A DNA stretch of 60,160 nt, taken from an uncultured Eubacterium sp. GTDB taxonomy: Bacteria > Bacillota > Clostridia > Lachnospirales > Lachnospiraceae. The position numbers and the translations under genes were made by a program. Shown here piece by piece: positions 8,032 through 18,247 of the stretch. Below the pieces are notes generated by a model. It searched no databases. It was not told the origin of the DNA and was given only the letters and a program-made list of their open reading frames with translations. Location: contig CAJTLS010000012.1 of assembly GCA_910577295.1 (NCBI GenBank), positions 20,769 to 80,928 of the forward strand, read 5' to 3'. How positions within the stretch are numbered: the stretch's first letter is position 1; every line of letters starts with the position of its first letter.

Positions 8032-10086
8032 TTATTTACTAAACCGACTCACAATCTCCTGAATGGATTCTGCATTCTGGCGATTCTCTTTTACTACTTT
8101 TACAAGTACTTCTGCTTCTTGATTCGTCTGTTCATCTTTCTTGACAATATCCTGAACACCCATTTCATTTTCACTGGAAGAAATCTGAACCGTGTCAAGC
8201 TGACTGCGCATCTTTTCAATCGACTCGGCAAAAATACGGGACGCTTCCTGTATCTCTGCCATTATTTCCTGCACATTTTCTACCGACACATTCGATTCAT
8301 TGGCATAAGAAGACAATGCCTTTAACTGTTTTCCTACATCTTCCGTCATAAAACCAACGATATTCTGGAAACATCTCTGAATCCGTTCAATATATGAATT
8401 TGTCTCGGCACATATATTCTGAATTTGTGTAGCCGCCTCCGAAGAATTGGAAGCCAGATTACCAATCTCTTCCGCAACAACGGCAAATCCACGTCCGGCC
8501 TCTCCCGCACGAGCTGCTTCGATAGAAGCATTCAGAGAAAGCAAATTTGTCTGATTGGTAATGTCAATAATCTGCGCAACCATGTCGTTAATTCGGGTTA
8601 GAGAATTTAACTCTTTCATTGCCTCTTCAATTTCCATCCGGTTCTCATTCATCTTCTCATCAGTTACGCGAAGAGAAGTGTTCGCCAAGTCTTTCATTTC
8701 CAGCGAAATGTCCATCAGTGACCGGCTTCTCTTATCACCCTGCTCGACTTTGTCTTTCACCTGTGTTACCAAATCGGAAATATGTGCAATCTCCCGATTG
8801 GCAACATCAATCGCGCCATTAGTCGTAATAATGCTTGCCGCCAGCTCTTCTGTCGTCGCCGCATTGTCGTCAACACTGTTCAGCAAGGACATCGATACAT
8901 CATTCATCGTGCCGGAAGCCACATTCAGAGAAGACGTACACTCCGACAGTGTCGAAACAATATTTTGAAATGCACTGTAAAGGAAGTTCAGCGCCGTTGC
9001 TATATGGCCCACTTCGCTCTTATGTCCGGCATAAGGAGCCAACTGTCCCGACTGCGCCAAGTTCAAATGACTCAACTGCACAATTGATTCTTCTACCAGT
9101 TTTAATGGTTTTGTATTCTTTCTCACGACAAGCCATGCCAGAACGGAAATAAAGATAAATGCTCCAATACAAATCAGACCGAGAATGAGCATGCTCTCGT
9201 TTGCCGTCTTGTAAATCTCGCTTGCGGAGTCGCTCATCACAACCGCCCAACCACGGTTTTTAACCGCCTGATATACGGCAACATGCTTACTGCCATTCTC
9301 CGCCTTATATTCCATGGTGCCATCCGCAACCTTTGCGTTCTTACTCAGTTGGTCAATAATGGATAAATAGGTGGCTTCCTTGATTTCGGTAGCCATCTTC
9401 TTTTCATCCTTATTGAAGATATGAGTTTTCGTCTCCGTATTAATCATGGCAAACTCGGCATTCTCCAGACCGTCTACTTTCAACTCATCAAGCAGAACTT
9501 TCAGACCCTCTGCAAAAGGCCCGCCGCCCACATAACCGATAATCGTCGAACCATCCGTATCATAAACCGGACAATACATTGATAAAATCAGCTTTTTAGA
9601 AGCCGGAGAAACGATAATTCCCGTATTATAAATATCTTTTGCCTCTTTCATCGAATTTTGCAGCGCCTTTAAGGCATCTCCTTTTCGGGTAGTAATGCCG
9701 ACTACTTTAGGATTACTATGCGCCAACACGTATGTATCCTCCCAACGGGACGTATACACACCCTCCCACTGGGTCAGCTTCTTGAAATAACTCTCCGTAT
9801 ACTGCTGCGCCCGCTGCTGAATCGCTTTGTCATTTGGGTTTTTCAACAAATCCGCAATAATTGGAGCCTGACTGTAGGAAATCAAAATGGTCTCTGAATC
9901 CCTGACATACTGGTCAACAATTCTCTCCCTTGCCTCCAGTGATGTCTTCATATTGTTCATTGCTGTCTTTTTCATTGCCGTAGTCATGTTGTAGTTGGCA
10001 ACAAGGAACAATCCGGCAATACAGATTGCAGTAACAGCGGATACGGCAATCGTTATGAGCGTACTCATTTTCTTGTTTTTGAACAT
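8032..10086 (-). CDS. Methyl-accepting chemotaxis protein (dCache-type sensor)
   Basis: I start at the ATG at 10086 (MFKNKK), 9 bases after AAAGGGGGA. The frame extends further upstream but without an SD. The ~684-residue protein has a TM helix (about 11-32), a large extracellular Cache-like domain (to about 300; SPASKKLILSMYCPVYDTDG resembles dCache), a second TM, a HAMP-like linker and a cytoplasmic signalling domain. The hairpin tip is visible as IDITNQTNLLSLNASIEAARAGEAGRGFAVVAEEIG (seen as NLLSLNASIEAARAGE). It should relay an attractant or repellent signal to CheA/CheW. No other chemotaxis gene is nearby, so it is an orphan receptor. Confidence 0.95.
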   Translation of the reverse strand: MFKNKKMSTLITIAVSAVTAICIAGLFLVANYNMTTAMKKTAMNNMKTSLEARERIVDQYVRDSETILISYSQAPIIADLLKNPNDKAIQQRAQQYTESYFKKLTQWEGVYTSRWEDTYVLAHSNPKVVGITTRKGDALKALQNSMKEAKDIYNTGIIVSPASKKLILSMYCPVYDTDGSTIIGYVGGGPFAEGLKVLLDELKVDGLENAEFAMINTETKTHIFNKDEKKMATEIKEATYLSIIDQLSKNAKVADGTMEYKAENGSKHVAVYQAVKNRGWAVVMSDSASEIYKTANESMLILGLICIGAFIFISVLAWLVVRKNTKPLKLVEESIVQLSHLNLAQSGQLAPYAGHKSEVGHIATALNFLYSAFQNIVSTLSECTSSLNVASGTMNDVSMSLLNSVDDNAATTEELAASIITTNGAIDVANREIAHISDLVTQVKDKVEQGDKRSRSLMDISLEMKDLANTSLRVTDEKMNENRMEIEEAMKELNSLTRINDMVAQIIDITNQTNLLSLNASIEAARAGEAGRGFAVVAEEIGNLASNSSEAATQIQNICAETNSYIERIQRCFQNIVGFMTEDVGKQLKALSSYANESNVSVENVQEIMAEIQEASRIFAESIEKMRSQLDTVQISSSENEMGVQDIVKKDEQTNQEAEVLVKVVKENRQNAESIQEIVSRFSK

Positions 10087-10133
10087 TTGAAACATCCCCC
10101 TTTTGTTTTTTTGGTATATAATATATGAAACTA

Positions 10134-11552
10134 TTAATCCCCTATATCTTTTCCATCCCAGCAATATGTACACAGCTTCTCTCTTGGAATACCGACAGCC
10201 TCCAACATATCATCGAGACGATTAAAGCGGAGTGATGTGAAATTCAATTCTTTACGGATTTCTTCTATCATATTTTCATACTCTTTCGTTTCGGGATCGG
10301 TATACTTTTGCAAAATTTCTTCCGATACATCCTGCGTACCTTCTAATTTGGCAATGACACGTCTGGTAATCAAATCCATCTCCGAAGAAGAACGCGAAAA
10401 ATTCAAAAATTTGCAGCCATACACTAAAGGCGGACAAGCCGGCCGAATATGCACTTCTTTGGCCCCGCTCTCATAGAGAAATTCCGTCGTCTCGCGCAAT
10501 TGCGTTCCGCGGACAATTGAATCGTCAATGAGAAGAATGCTCTTGTCCTTTATCAAATCGTGAACCGCTAACATTTTCATTTTGGCAATCATGTCTCTCT
10601 TGCTCTGTACCGTAGGCATGAAAGAGCGCGGCCACGTCGGTGTGTATTTAATAAATGGGCGGGAAAACGGTATCCCCGACTCATTAGCATATCCTACCGC
10701 ATGCGCTGTTCCCGAATCCGGAACACCCGCAACAATATCCGGCTTCACGTTATCCCGTTTCGCCATATTTTTCCCGCAGTTATACCGCATCTGTTCCACA
10801 CTGACACCCTCGTAAGAACTGGACGGGTAACCATAGTAAACCCATAAAAACGTACAGATTTTCATCTTCGAGCCCGGCGCCATCAATGTCTTAATTCCCT
10901 CGTCATTGACAACGACAATCTCGCCCGGCCCCAACTCTTTCCACAAATGATAACCTAAATTCTGGAAAGAGAACGACTCCATCGCCAGACAATAAGAATC
11001 TCCTTTATTGCCAATGACAAGAGGCGTTCTTCCATATTTGTCCCGCGCCGCATAAATTCCTTTCGGCGTGAGTACCAGTAACGTCAGAGAACCGTCTATT
11101 GTTTCCAGCGCATAATGAATCCCCTCAATCAGATTTTCCTTTTGATTTATCAATGCCGCAACAAGCTCCGTAGGATTAATATCCCCTCCGCTCATCTCCA
11201 GAAAATGAGTATTATTGTTTGAAAAAATGTTATCTACAATTTCCTTTGCATTATTAATCTTACTAACGGTTGTAATGGCAAATGTACCGTGATGAGAACG
11301 AACAATAAGCGGCTGCGGCTCATAATCTGAAATACAGCCAATACCGTAGTACCCTTTCATCTGCCGCATATCTTTGTCAAACTTCGTCCGAAATGGTGCG
11401 TTCTCAATATTATGAATCGCACGGTCAAATCCATCCTCACCATAAACAGCCATACCTGCTCGTCTTGTTCCCAAATGAGAATGATAATCCGTTCCAAAAA
11501 ATAAATCAAACAAACAATCGTCTTTTGATGAAACTCCAAAAAATCCGCCCAT
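10134..11552 (-). CDS. Amidophosphoribosyltransferase-like protein lacking the catalytic cysteine
   Basis: The 472-residue PurF homolog has an N-terminal Ntn-type glutaminase-like domain and a C-terminal phosphoribosyltransferase domain with the PRPP loop LLIDDSIVRGTQ. True PurF exposes Cys1 after Met removal (MCGIFG). Here the N-terminus is MGGFFG, and the start is fixed by GGAGGATATC before the ATG, so the glutaminase nucleophile is absent. It may use free ammonia, act on another substrate or be regulatory. From memory, similar MGGFFG paralogs occur in other Clostridia. It is not in a purine operon; its neighbours are a chemoreceptor and glgB. Confidence 0.9.
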   Translation of the reverse strand: MGGFFGVSSKDDCLFDLFFGTDYHSHLGTRRAGMAVYGEDGFDRAIHNIENAPFRTKFDKDMRQMKGYYGIGCISDYEPQPLIVRSHHGTFAITTVSKINNAKEIVDNIFSNNNTHFLEMSGGDINPTELVAALINQKENLIEGIHYALETIDGSLTLLVLTPKGIYAARDKYGRTPLVIGNKGDSYCLAMESFSFQNLGYHLWKELGPGEIVVVNDEGIKTLMAPGSKMKICTFLWVYYGYPSSSYEGVSVEQMRYNCGKNMAKRDNVKPDIVAGVPDSGTAHAVGYANESGIPFSRPFIKYTPTWPRSFMPTVQSKRDMIAKMKMLAVHDLIKDKSILLIDDSIVRGTQLRETTEFLYESGAKEVHIRPACPPLVYGCKFLNFSRSSSEMDLITRRVIAKLEGTQDVSEEILQKYTDPETKEYENMIEEIRKELNFTSLRFNRLDDMLEAVGIPREKLCTYCWDGKDIGD

Positions 11553-11659
11553 GATATCCTCCGTTCTGTGCCATGAATTTTAGTTTATTAACGTTGTTTC
11601 GTTTCACTATTAAGTATAACACGAAATTTTGAGAATGCCAGCGAAAATTTTTTCCTAAT

Positions 11660-13942
11660 TTATTTTGTTACATAATCATACTTTAATATAACTACGGAAA
11701 GTGGCGGCAAATAAAGCGTTAATTCGTAATAATCCTGCTTTTCTTTTTCACTCACGGCTTCTCCCGGTTTTGGTACGGTCGGCTTACTGACTTTTTTCGC
11801 CTTTAACGTTTTTTTGTTGACACGGCCCAAACCGCCGAAACGCTCTTCGTCTGAATTTAATATCTCGGTAAATGTCCCCTTACACGGCGCATTCACTTGA
11901 TAGACCTCATGTGCGACCGGCGTAAAGTTGAGAATGAACATCAACTGGTCTTTCGTTGAACTACCACGCCGCACAAACGCAACAGTACTCGTCTCCGGAC
12001 GCCAGCAATCCATCCATTCAAATCCCAGACCATCAAAATCATTATAATAAAACGCATCGTACTCTTTGTACAAGCGATTCAGCTCGCGGATATAATCCTG
12101 CATCTGACGGTGGCGGATATCCTCATCCAACAAAAACCAGTCAAGGCTGCGATATTCCGCCCATTCTCTCTTCTGTGCAAATTCCTGCCCCATAAAGAGA
12201 AGTTTTTTGCCCGGATGCCCGTACATAAACCCATACGTTGCACGGAGCGTCGCAAACTTATCTCCTTCCAGTCCCGGCATTTTATTCCACATCGAACATT
12301 TTCCATGCACGACTTCGTCATGCGACAGCACTAAAATATATTTTTCACTCAGATAATAATCAATACTGAAGCAAAGCTGTCCGTGATGAAACTGCTTGAA
12401 ATACGGGTCGAGTTTCATATACTCCAGAAAATCATTCATCCAACCCATATTCCACTTAAAAGAGAAACCAAGACCGCGCTCGGCTACCGGAGCCGTCACT
12501 TTCGGCCATGCCGTAGACTCCTCGGCAATAATATAAGCGCCCGGATGTTCCTTTTCCACCTCTGCATTCAAATGCTGCAAAAAGTGTACGGCCTCGTAGT
12601 TTTCATGCCCGCCGTCTTCATTCGGCAGCCATTGACCATCCTGCTTGCCGTAGTCCAGATAGAGCATGGACGCCACAGCATCCACACGTAATCCGTCAAC
12701 ATGAAACTTTTCTATCCAGAACAGCGCATTGGCAACGAGAAAGTTCTTCACTTCCATGCGCCCATAATTAAATATATACGTTCCCCAGTCGGGATGCTCT
12801 CCGCGCCGGCTGTCTGGATGTTCATACAACGCCTGCCCGTCAAAACGCCCCAGACAATGAGCGTCTTTCGGAAAATGCGCCGGAACCCAGTCGAGAATTA
12901 CCTGAATGCCGCGCTGATGCATCTCATCCACAAAATACATAAAATCTTTAGGAGTTCCATAACGGCTTGTCGGCGCATAATAACATCCGACCTGATATCC
13001 CCATGAGCCGTCAAATGGGTATTCCGCAATTCCCATCAGCTCTACGTGCGTGTATCCCATATCGGATACATAATCGCCCAACATCCCCGCCAGTTCTCGA
13101 TAACTGAAATTACCGTTGTCATCGTCTTCTATCCGCTTTTTCCATGAAGCCAAATGCACTTCATAAATACTCATCGGTTCACGCTCACGAATCTTTCGGG
13201 ATTTTTTGGCATGCTCTTTCCGATACGCAGAATCCCCCCATTCATACCCGTCCAGCGAAGTAATCCGCGAGGCATTTCCCGGACGCAATTCCGCATAATT
13301 GCCATAAGGGTCAGTTTTATAAAGCTTCTCGCCGCCGCGGGAAGTAATCTCGTACTTGTAGGCGGCGCCTTCCCATGCTCCCGGAACAAATAACTCAAAT
13401 ATACCGCTGCTGCCATGCATTATCATTTTGTGGAGACGGGCATCCCACATATTAAATTCGCCAATCACACTGATACTGCACGCATCCGGCGCCCACACGG
13501 CAAACTGCGTTCCCTCAACGCCTCTCCGCGTCATGCGGTGAGCGCCGAGTTTATTATAAATCTTATGATGGTTCCCCTCTGCCAGAAGATGCTTGTCCAA
13601 CTCACCAAACATTTTACCAAAGGCATAGGGGTCGTCAATCTCAATAATATCATCTTCTGCATATTGAATGCGCAGACGGTATGTTTTTAAGCGGGCTGAT
13701 TTTTTCTCGATGACAAAGCCAAAGAGCCCCTCCAGCTCCATTGGCTCCATCTCGCCAGCCACTTTGCCGCAATGGTCCAATACCCAGACAGCCTGCGCAC
13801 ACGGACGATATGCAGTAAAAATCTGTACATCTTCTTCTTTAAATATATGGCAGCCAAGTAAGTCGTTTGGAGCATTGATGACGCCCTGCTCCAATTCTCT
13901 CATCATCGGCTTACTGGCCCATTGCTCCAAGTATTTATTCAT
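11660..13942 (-). CDS. glgB: 1,4-alpha-glucan (glycogen) branching enzyme
   Basis: The 760-residue GH13 enzyme has an N-terminal extension, a CBM48 domain (about 135-235), the (beta/alpha)8 barrel and a C-terminal beta domain. Catalytic residues are visible: nucleophile Asp421 in GLRVDAV, acid Glu474 in IAEEST and the downstream SHDEVVHGK. It transfers alpha-1,4 glucan chains to alpha-1,6 branches during glycogen synthesis. The tail (about 720-745) has a lysine-rich insertion. The phosphoglucomutase gene ends 16 bp upstream, so the two are probably co-transcribed and both serve glucose-phosphate storage. Confidence 0.96.
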   Translation of the reverse strand: MNKYLEQWASKPMMRELEQGVINAPNDLLGCHIFKEEDVQIFTAYRPCAQAVWVLDHCGKVAGEMEPMELEGLFGFVIEKKSARLKTYRLRIQYAEDDIIEIDDPYAFGKMFGELDKHLLAEGNHHKIYNKLGAHRMTRRGVEGTQFAVWAPDACSISVIGEFNMWDARLHKMIMHGSSGIFELFVPGAWEGAAYKYEITSRGGEKLYKTDPYGNYAELRPGNASRITSLDGYEWGDSAYRKEHAKKSRKIREREPMSIYEVHLASWKKRIEDDDNGNFSYRELAGMLGDYVSDMGYTHVELMGIAEYPFDGSWGYQVGCYYAPTSRYGTPKDFMYFVDEMHQRGIQVILDWVPAHFPKDAHCLGRFDGQALYEHPDSRRGEHPDWGTYIFNYGRMEVKNFLVANALFWIEKFHVDGLRVDAVASMLYLDYGKQDGQWLPNEDGGHENYEAVHFLQHLNAEVEKEHPGAYIIAEESTAWPKVTAPVAERGLGFSFKWNMGWMNDFLEYMKLDPYFKQFHHGQLCFSIDYYLSEKYILVLSHDEVVHGKCSMWNKMPGLEGDKFATLRATYGFMYGHPGKKLLFMGQEFAQKREWAEYRSLDWFLLDEDIRHRQMQDYIRELNRLYKEYDAFYYNDFDGLGFEWMDCWRPETSTVAFVRRGSSTKDQLMFILNFTPVAHEVYQVNAPCKGTFTEILNSDEERFGGLGRVNKKTLKAKKVSKPTVPKPGEAVSEKEKQDYYELTLYLPPLSVVILKYDYVTK

Positions 13943-13958
13943 ATGGTTCTCCTACCTT

Positions 13959-15695
13959 TTATCCAAGCTGTTCCAGCAATTCTTTCACAACTCCTGCAAG
14001 CTCCTCTGATTTTTGTTTCGCATTGTCCAAACTGCTGCCAACAACACCGAAATAAATCTTAATCTTTGGCTCGGTACCCGAAGGACGTACACAAAGCCAT
14101 GCGTCGTCTGTCAGCTCAAAATAGAGCACATTTGACTTTGGAATACCAGTAGGCTTCGTCTCTCCGGTTTTCACATCCCGAATAATATCTTTTTCATAAT
14201 CTCTCGTTGCCAGTACCTGATACTTGCCAAATTCCATTGGCGGGTTTTCACGAAGATTGTCCATAATCGATTTAATCTTAGCCAAACCTTCCAGTCCTTT
14301 ATGTGTAATGGCAATCACATCATCCTTATAATATCCGTATTTTTCATACATTTCCAACATGGCGTCCCAAATAGTCTTACCACGCAGCTTATAGTATGCA
14401 GCCGCCTCACAAAGAGCCATGGAAGCCACAACCGCATCTTTATCTCTGGCATGTGTACCAATCAGACAGCCGTAACTCTCCTCAAAGCCAAAGAGATAGT
14501 GTCCTTTTCCGGTCGTCTCCATCCGCAGAATTTCTTTTCCAATCCACTTGAAGCCCGTTAGGCATTCAGTCACTTTAATCCCATAATGTTTTGCGATGGC
14601 GTCGACCATATTCGATGTAACAACCGTCTTAATCAGCTCGCCATCTTCCGGCAGACTGCCCTCCAGTTCCAACTTCTGGCCAATCTCATAATCCGCCAAA
14701 AAACTTCCCGACATATTTCCGGTCAGGCAAATGTATTCGCCGCTTTTTGTATCTTTCACATATACGCCAAGGCGGTCGGCATCTGGGTCAGTCGCCAATA
14801 CTAAATCGGCATCTTTTTCTTTTGCCAGTTTCAACGCCAGTTCAAATGCTTCCGCAGCTTCTGGATTTGGATAGCTGACAGTAGGGAACTCTCCGTCCGG
14901 CAGTTCCTGTTCCGGCACTACGAATACGTGCTTAAAGCCGAGTTCTTTCAAGATACGGCGTACCGGAAGATTGCCGGTTCCATGAAGCGGCGTGTAAACG
15001 ATTTTTAAATCATCCGACGCTTTCTTTATGCAATTCGGGTGCAATACGTTTTTCTTTAATTCTTCCATATAGCGGTCGTCAATTTCCGCTCCAATACTCT
15101 TGTAAAGTCCCGCTTTTACAGCTTCTTCCTTACTCATCGTCTTTACTGTCGCATAATCCGTCACCGCTTTTACTTCATCCATAATACCAGCGTCATGCGG
15201 CGGGGTAATCTGTGCGCCATCTTCCCAATAAACTTTATATCCATTGTATTCCGGCGGATTGTGACTTGCCGTTATATTGATACCGGAGATACATCCGAGT
15301 TCACGAACCGCAAAGGATAGTTCCGGTGTCGGACGAAGCGTCTCAAAAACAAATGCTTTGATTCCATTGGCTGCGAGACAGCAGGCAGCCTCATCGGCAA
15401 ATTCCGGTGACATACGACGGGAATCATAAGCGATTGCCACACCTTTATCCTGTGCTTTCTGCCCTATGATGTAATTTGCAAGCCCCTGTGTGGCCTTGCG
15501 AACCGTATATACATTCATACGGTTTGTTCCGGCGCCGATAATGCCGCGTAAACCAGCCGTACCAAACTCGAGGTCAGCATAAAAACGCTCTTTAATCTCT
15601 TTGTCGTCTCCGGCAATATCCCTAAGCTCTTTCTTTGTCTCCTCGTCAAAATACGGATTAGCCAACCATGCTTCGTATGTTTCTTTATAGTCCAT
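13959..15695 (-). CDS. pgcA: Phosphoglucomutase / phosphomannomutase (alpha-D-phosphohexomutase)
   Basis: The 578-residue enzyme has the four-domain phosphohexomutase layout. It shows the phosphoserine loop TASHNPPEYNG (Ser144), the metal-binding DPDADR, the sugar-binding GFEESYG and the C-terminal phosphate loop RPSGTEPK. It interconverts glucose-1-P and glucose-6-P (or the mannose forms). It precedes glgB with 16 bp between them, linking it to glycogen and cell-envelope glucose supply. The symbol follows Firmicutes usage and could be pgm elsewhere. Confidence 0.95.
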   Translation of the reverse strand: MDYKETYEAWLANPYFDEETKKELRDIAGDDKEIKERFYADLEFGTAGLRGIIGAGTNRMNVYTVRKATQGLANYIIGQKAQDKGVAIAYDSRRMSPEFADEAACCLAANGIKAFVFETLRPTPELSFAVRELGCISGINITASHNPPEYNGYKVYWEDGAQITPPHDAGIMDEVKAVTDYATVKTMSKEEAVKAGLYKSIGAEIDDRYMEELKKNVLHPNCIKKASDDLKIVYTPLHGTGNLPVRRILKELGFKHVFVVPEQELPDGEFPTVSYPNPEAAEAFELALKLAKEKDADLVLATDPDADRLGVYVKDTKSGEYICLTGNMSGSFLADYEIGQKLELEGSLPEDGELIKTVVTSNMVDAIAKHYGIKVTECLTGFKWIGKEILRMETTGKGHYLFGFEESYGCLIGTHARDKDAVVASMALCEAAAYYKLRGKTIWDAMLEMYEKYGYYKDDVIAITHKGLEGLAKIKSIMDNLRENPPMEFGKYQVLATRDYEKDIIRDVKTGETKPTGIPKSNVLYFELTDDAWLCVRPSGTEPKIKIYFGVVGSSLDNAKQKSEELAGVVKELLEQLG

Positions 15696-15758
15696 AATCT
15701 TCCTCCTATCCGTCGCTTTGCGACTTCTTTTTTATAATCACCCTTTACGGGAAAGATT

Positions 15759-17069
15759 CTATCCTTTTCCTTTCTTTTCCAAATCTGGGAAACTCCATGT
15801 CACGTCCTGACTGTCATCCGAAAGCTGAATGCTGTAACTCTTTGTCTCATAACCCTCTTTCGCCAGTGTAATCGTTACATTGCCTATCATTTTTGTAAAA
15901 CTGCACGGAGCCACGCCTTTATAAGTGCCGTCGATATAGACGGCGGCGCCGTTCGGGGCGCTCACGGTTATCTTGTGCTCCTTATCGTAAGTGGCAGCCG
16001 GCGTTGAAGAAGCAGCCGGCGTATCCTTTTCGGACACGGAACTGGACGAATCCTCCTCTTCGACCTCCGCCTTTTCCTCTGCCAAATCAATCTTTATCGT
16101 AAGATTCGGGTCTTGTACATGAATGACGCCGGTATAGTTATTATAACCCTCAAGCTCTACTTTTATTGAATGATTCCCATATTTTAGGGAAACCGGTTTC
16201 GAAGAATCTTTGAGGACGCCGTTCACGTAAAGTTCCGCCCCCTCGGGACTTATTTTAAAACGGACTCTGGCTGTATCCGGCACCTGATTCCGAAATTGCG
16301 CCATATTGACTTCCGTTACCTGACCACGCTTTACCTCTACCGAAGCCTCACTTGTTAAATCGCCGTTATTCATCGTGAAGAGCTGTAGTCCCTCCGGTAC
16401 TGTCAGAAGCATATTTTTCGATACCGGCAAAATCATTTCCCCGCGCACTGTCACAATACCGCCGAGAAAATCAGCATAATTCTTTGGCTGGATATAACCG
16501 TGTCCACGAGTCACGATAATCGAATAAGCCTGTCCTTTCGTACCCCGAAATGTAATCTTATCCTCTGCGGTAATCTCCATTGGCTGTATCAGTTTTCCGT
16601 TCGAAAACACCGGAAGCCGCTCCGTATAAGAATAATTCATATCCTGAATCGTCAGATAATTCTTTTCCGGATTCAGACGCACTGTTGTATCTTCTATCAG
16701 AGATACCCCCGACGTCTCCTTCAGCGTCACAACCTTTCTGCCATCTTCGCTTGTATATACGTCAAAAACCTCTCCCGGCTCTATTTCCGATATCGCCAAC
16801 TGATTTTCATTTTTTGTCAGAAGCGCGGTAGCGCCGGAATAAGGATAACTTTCAATTTTGTCAAATGAGGCGTTATAAAACTCAATCGTCGCAAGGTCTG
16901 TGTCAATTGCCCTGACAACACCGACAAAATCCACGCCCTTTTCGTATGTTACACCCTCATTTGGCTGCTCTGTCGCTCTCGGCCTGTTTCTGTTGAAACT
17001 GCATCCGCTTATTCCCATAACAAGAAGCAGTAAAATTCCCAAAAAAATCTTTTGTTTCATACGTCTCAT
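15759..17069 (-). CDS. PEGA-domain lipoprotein
   Basis: The 436-residue product has a lipobox (LLLLVMGISGC, Cys23), a long beta-rich region (about 40-240) and two PEGA-type repeats. One is around 270-325 (AELYVNGVLKDSSKPVSLKYG) and the other around 365-430 (AAVYIDGTYKGVAPCSF), joined by a Ser/Glu-rich linker. PEGA domains are surface beta-sandwiches thought to bind envelope carbohydrates or serve as spacers. It stands between the mutase and a CotS-like gene on the same strand, and no enzymatic motif is visible. Confidence 0.88.
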   Translation of the reverse strand: MRRMKQKIFLGILLLLVMGISGCSFNRNRPRATEQPNEGVTYEKGVDFVGVVRAIDTDLATIEFYNASFDKIESYPYSGATALLTKNENQLAISEIEPGEVFDVYTSEDGRKVVTLKETSGVSLIEDTTVRLNPEKNYLTIQDMNYSYTERLPVFSNGKLIQPMEITAEDKITFRGTKGQAYSIIVTRGHGYIQPKNYADFLGGIVTVRGEMILPVSKNMLLTVPEGLQLFTMNNGDLTSEASVEVKRGQVTEVNMAQFRNQVPDTARVRFKISPEGAELYVNGVLKDSSKPVSLKYGNHSIKVELEGYNNYTGVIHVQDPNLTIKIDLAEEKAEVEEEDSSSSVSEKDTPAASSTPAATYDKEHKITVSAPNGAAVYIDGTYKGVAPCSFTKMIGNVTITLAKEGYETKSYSIQLSDDSQDVTWSFPDLEKKGKG

Positions 17070-17130
17070 TTTTTCACCTGCATTTTCTTTCTATAAGGAC
17101 TTTTATTGTACCACATTTTGCCACAAATGA

Positions 17131-18117
17131 CTAGTTATTCTTTTCAAATGCCGCCAATCTTTTTAAAAATTGTGCCTTTCTTTCTTCCTGTTCCTGCACA
17201 TCTTTCATTTTTTCCAAACTCTTGTCAGATATCCATGTCTTTTTTCCGTTCATGTACTGATTCAGAAGCTTCCAATATTTAATCGGATAAGACAGCGTAG
17301 TGGAGACAAATTCTTTCTCTCCTCCCTCCAACGCCACATTTTCAATATATCCCTCCCAAATCGCTTTCCCTTTTTCCCAGTTCCACAGATTCTTTTCCAT
17401 CGTCTTGCGCATAAAGTACACCAAATCCATTAATTGTATACCCATTGCCGCATGTTCAAAATTTGTTGTTGCCAGCCCGTCTTTTGTCTGAATCAGATTA
17501 TGGTAATTATATCCCCCATGACAGACGTCTCTTGTCTCGCTGCCATGCGTCTGATAATATTCCGACTGACGCAGTTTCTCCCTCGCCCCTGCCGCCTGAG
17601 CGGCAAACTTAGCATAACACCCCATGGCAAAACGCTCAAAATCACTCTTTCTCTTTTTCCCTTTCATATAAGTATATACCCGCTTCATCTCTCGATTGTG
17701 CCTGTCGTACTGCTGTAACAACGTTTCACCAACAGAGACCGGAACCTGCGAATAATTTTTCAGGCATTGATGAAGGCATCCGAGATTCGCTGCAATCTCC
17801 ATCAGCCCCTGACTGCTCTTGTAGTCGCAGTCCTCTCCCGCATACCATTCATAGACCACGTACTGCTCTCCTGTCTCACATACAGTGACCCATTCACCTG
17901 CTTTGTTTTTAACAGCCCAATCCAACTGTTTCATTCCCTGCAATCGCAAATGCTCTTTAACTTCATTTTCAAATGCAAAATGGGAGGTAATGTTTGTATA
18001 TTCACGCATAAGACGCAAGCCCTCATTGGTGTCCAACAAAACAGCTCCTCTGGCTCTACGTCGGTTTTTCACCTGAAAATCATATTGCTCTAACGCCAAC
18101 TCCTGTCTGTCTTCCAC
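17131..18117 (-). CDS. CotS-like spore coat protein / kinase-fold protein
   Basis: The 328-residue product resembles the CotS/YutH branch of the aminoglycoside-phosphotransferase fold. It has an N-lobe beginning with DTNEGLRLMRE, CHGGYNYHNL in the place of the catalytic loop (usually HGDYHYGN), and a NFEHAAMGIQLMDLVYFMRK segment matching the metal-binding and coat-family region. The catalytic Asp of HGD is replaced by Gly, so classical kinase activity is doubtful. CotS proteins are spore-coat components made in the mother cell, and the window has other sporulation genes. A divergent small-molecule kinase is an alternative. Confidence 0.75.
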   Translation of the reverse strand: MEDRQELALEQYDFQVKNRRRARGAVLLDTNEGLRLMREYTNITSHFAFENEVKEHLRLQGMKQLDWAVKNKAGEWVTVCETGEQYVVYEWYAGEDCDYKSSQGLMEIAANLGCLHQCLKNYSQVPVSVGETLLQQYDRHNREMKRVYTYMKGKKRKSDFERFAMGCYAKFAAQAAGAREKLRQSEYYQTHGSETRDVCHGGYNYHNLIQTKDGLATTNFEHAAMGIQLMDLVYFMRKTMEKNLWNWEKGKAIWEGYIENVALEGGEKEFVSTTLSYPIKYWKLLNQYMNGKKTWISDKSLEKMKDVQEQEERKAQFLKRLAAFEKNN

Positions 18118-18247
18118 AAAACCCCTCCTCGTATTTCCCTTTTCTCTGCCTTAAATTCTATGATGCAGAATGGAAAATATGCGGAAATAACATAATTATT
18201 TTGCGAGCTTCGTATACTTTAAATAATTTCATTACCGGAGGTCAAAC

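Noticed and set aside
10087..10173. Upstream extension of the chemoreceptor ORF (MYILLGWKRYRG...)
   Set aside because: It overlaps the purF-like gene end and has no SD; the ATG at 10086 has GGGGG at a proper distance and is followed by a standard N-terminal TM.
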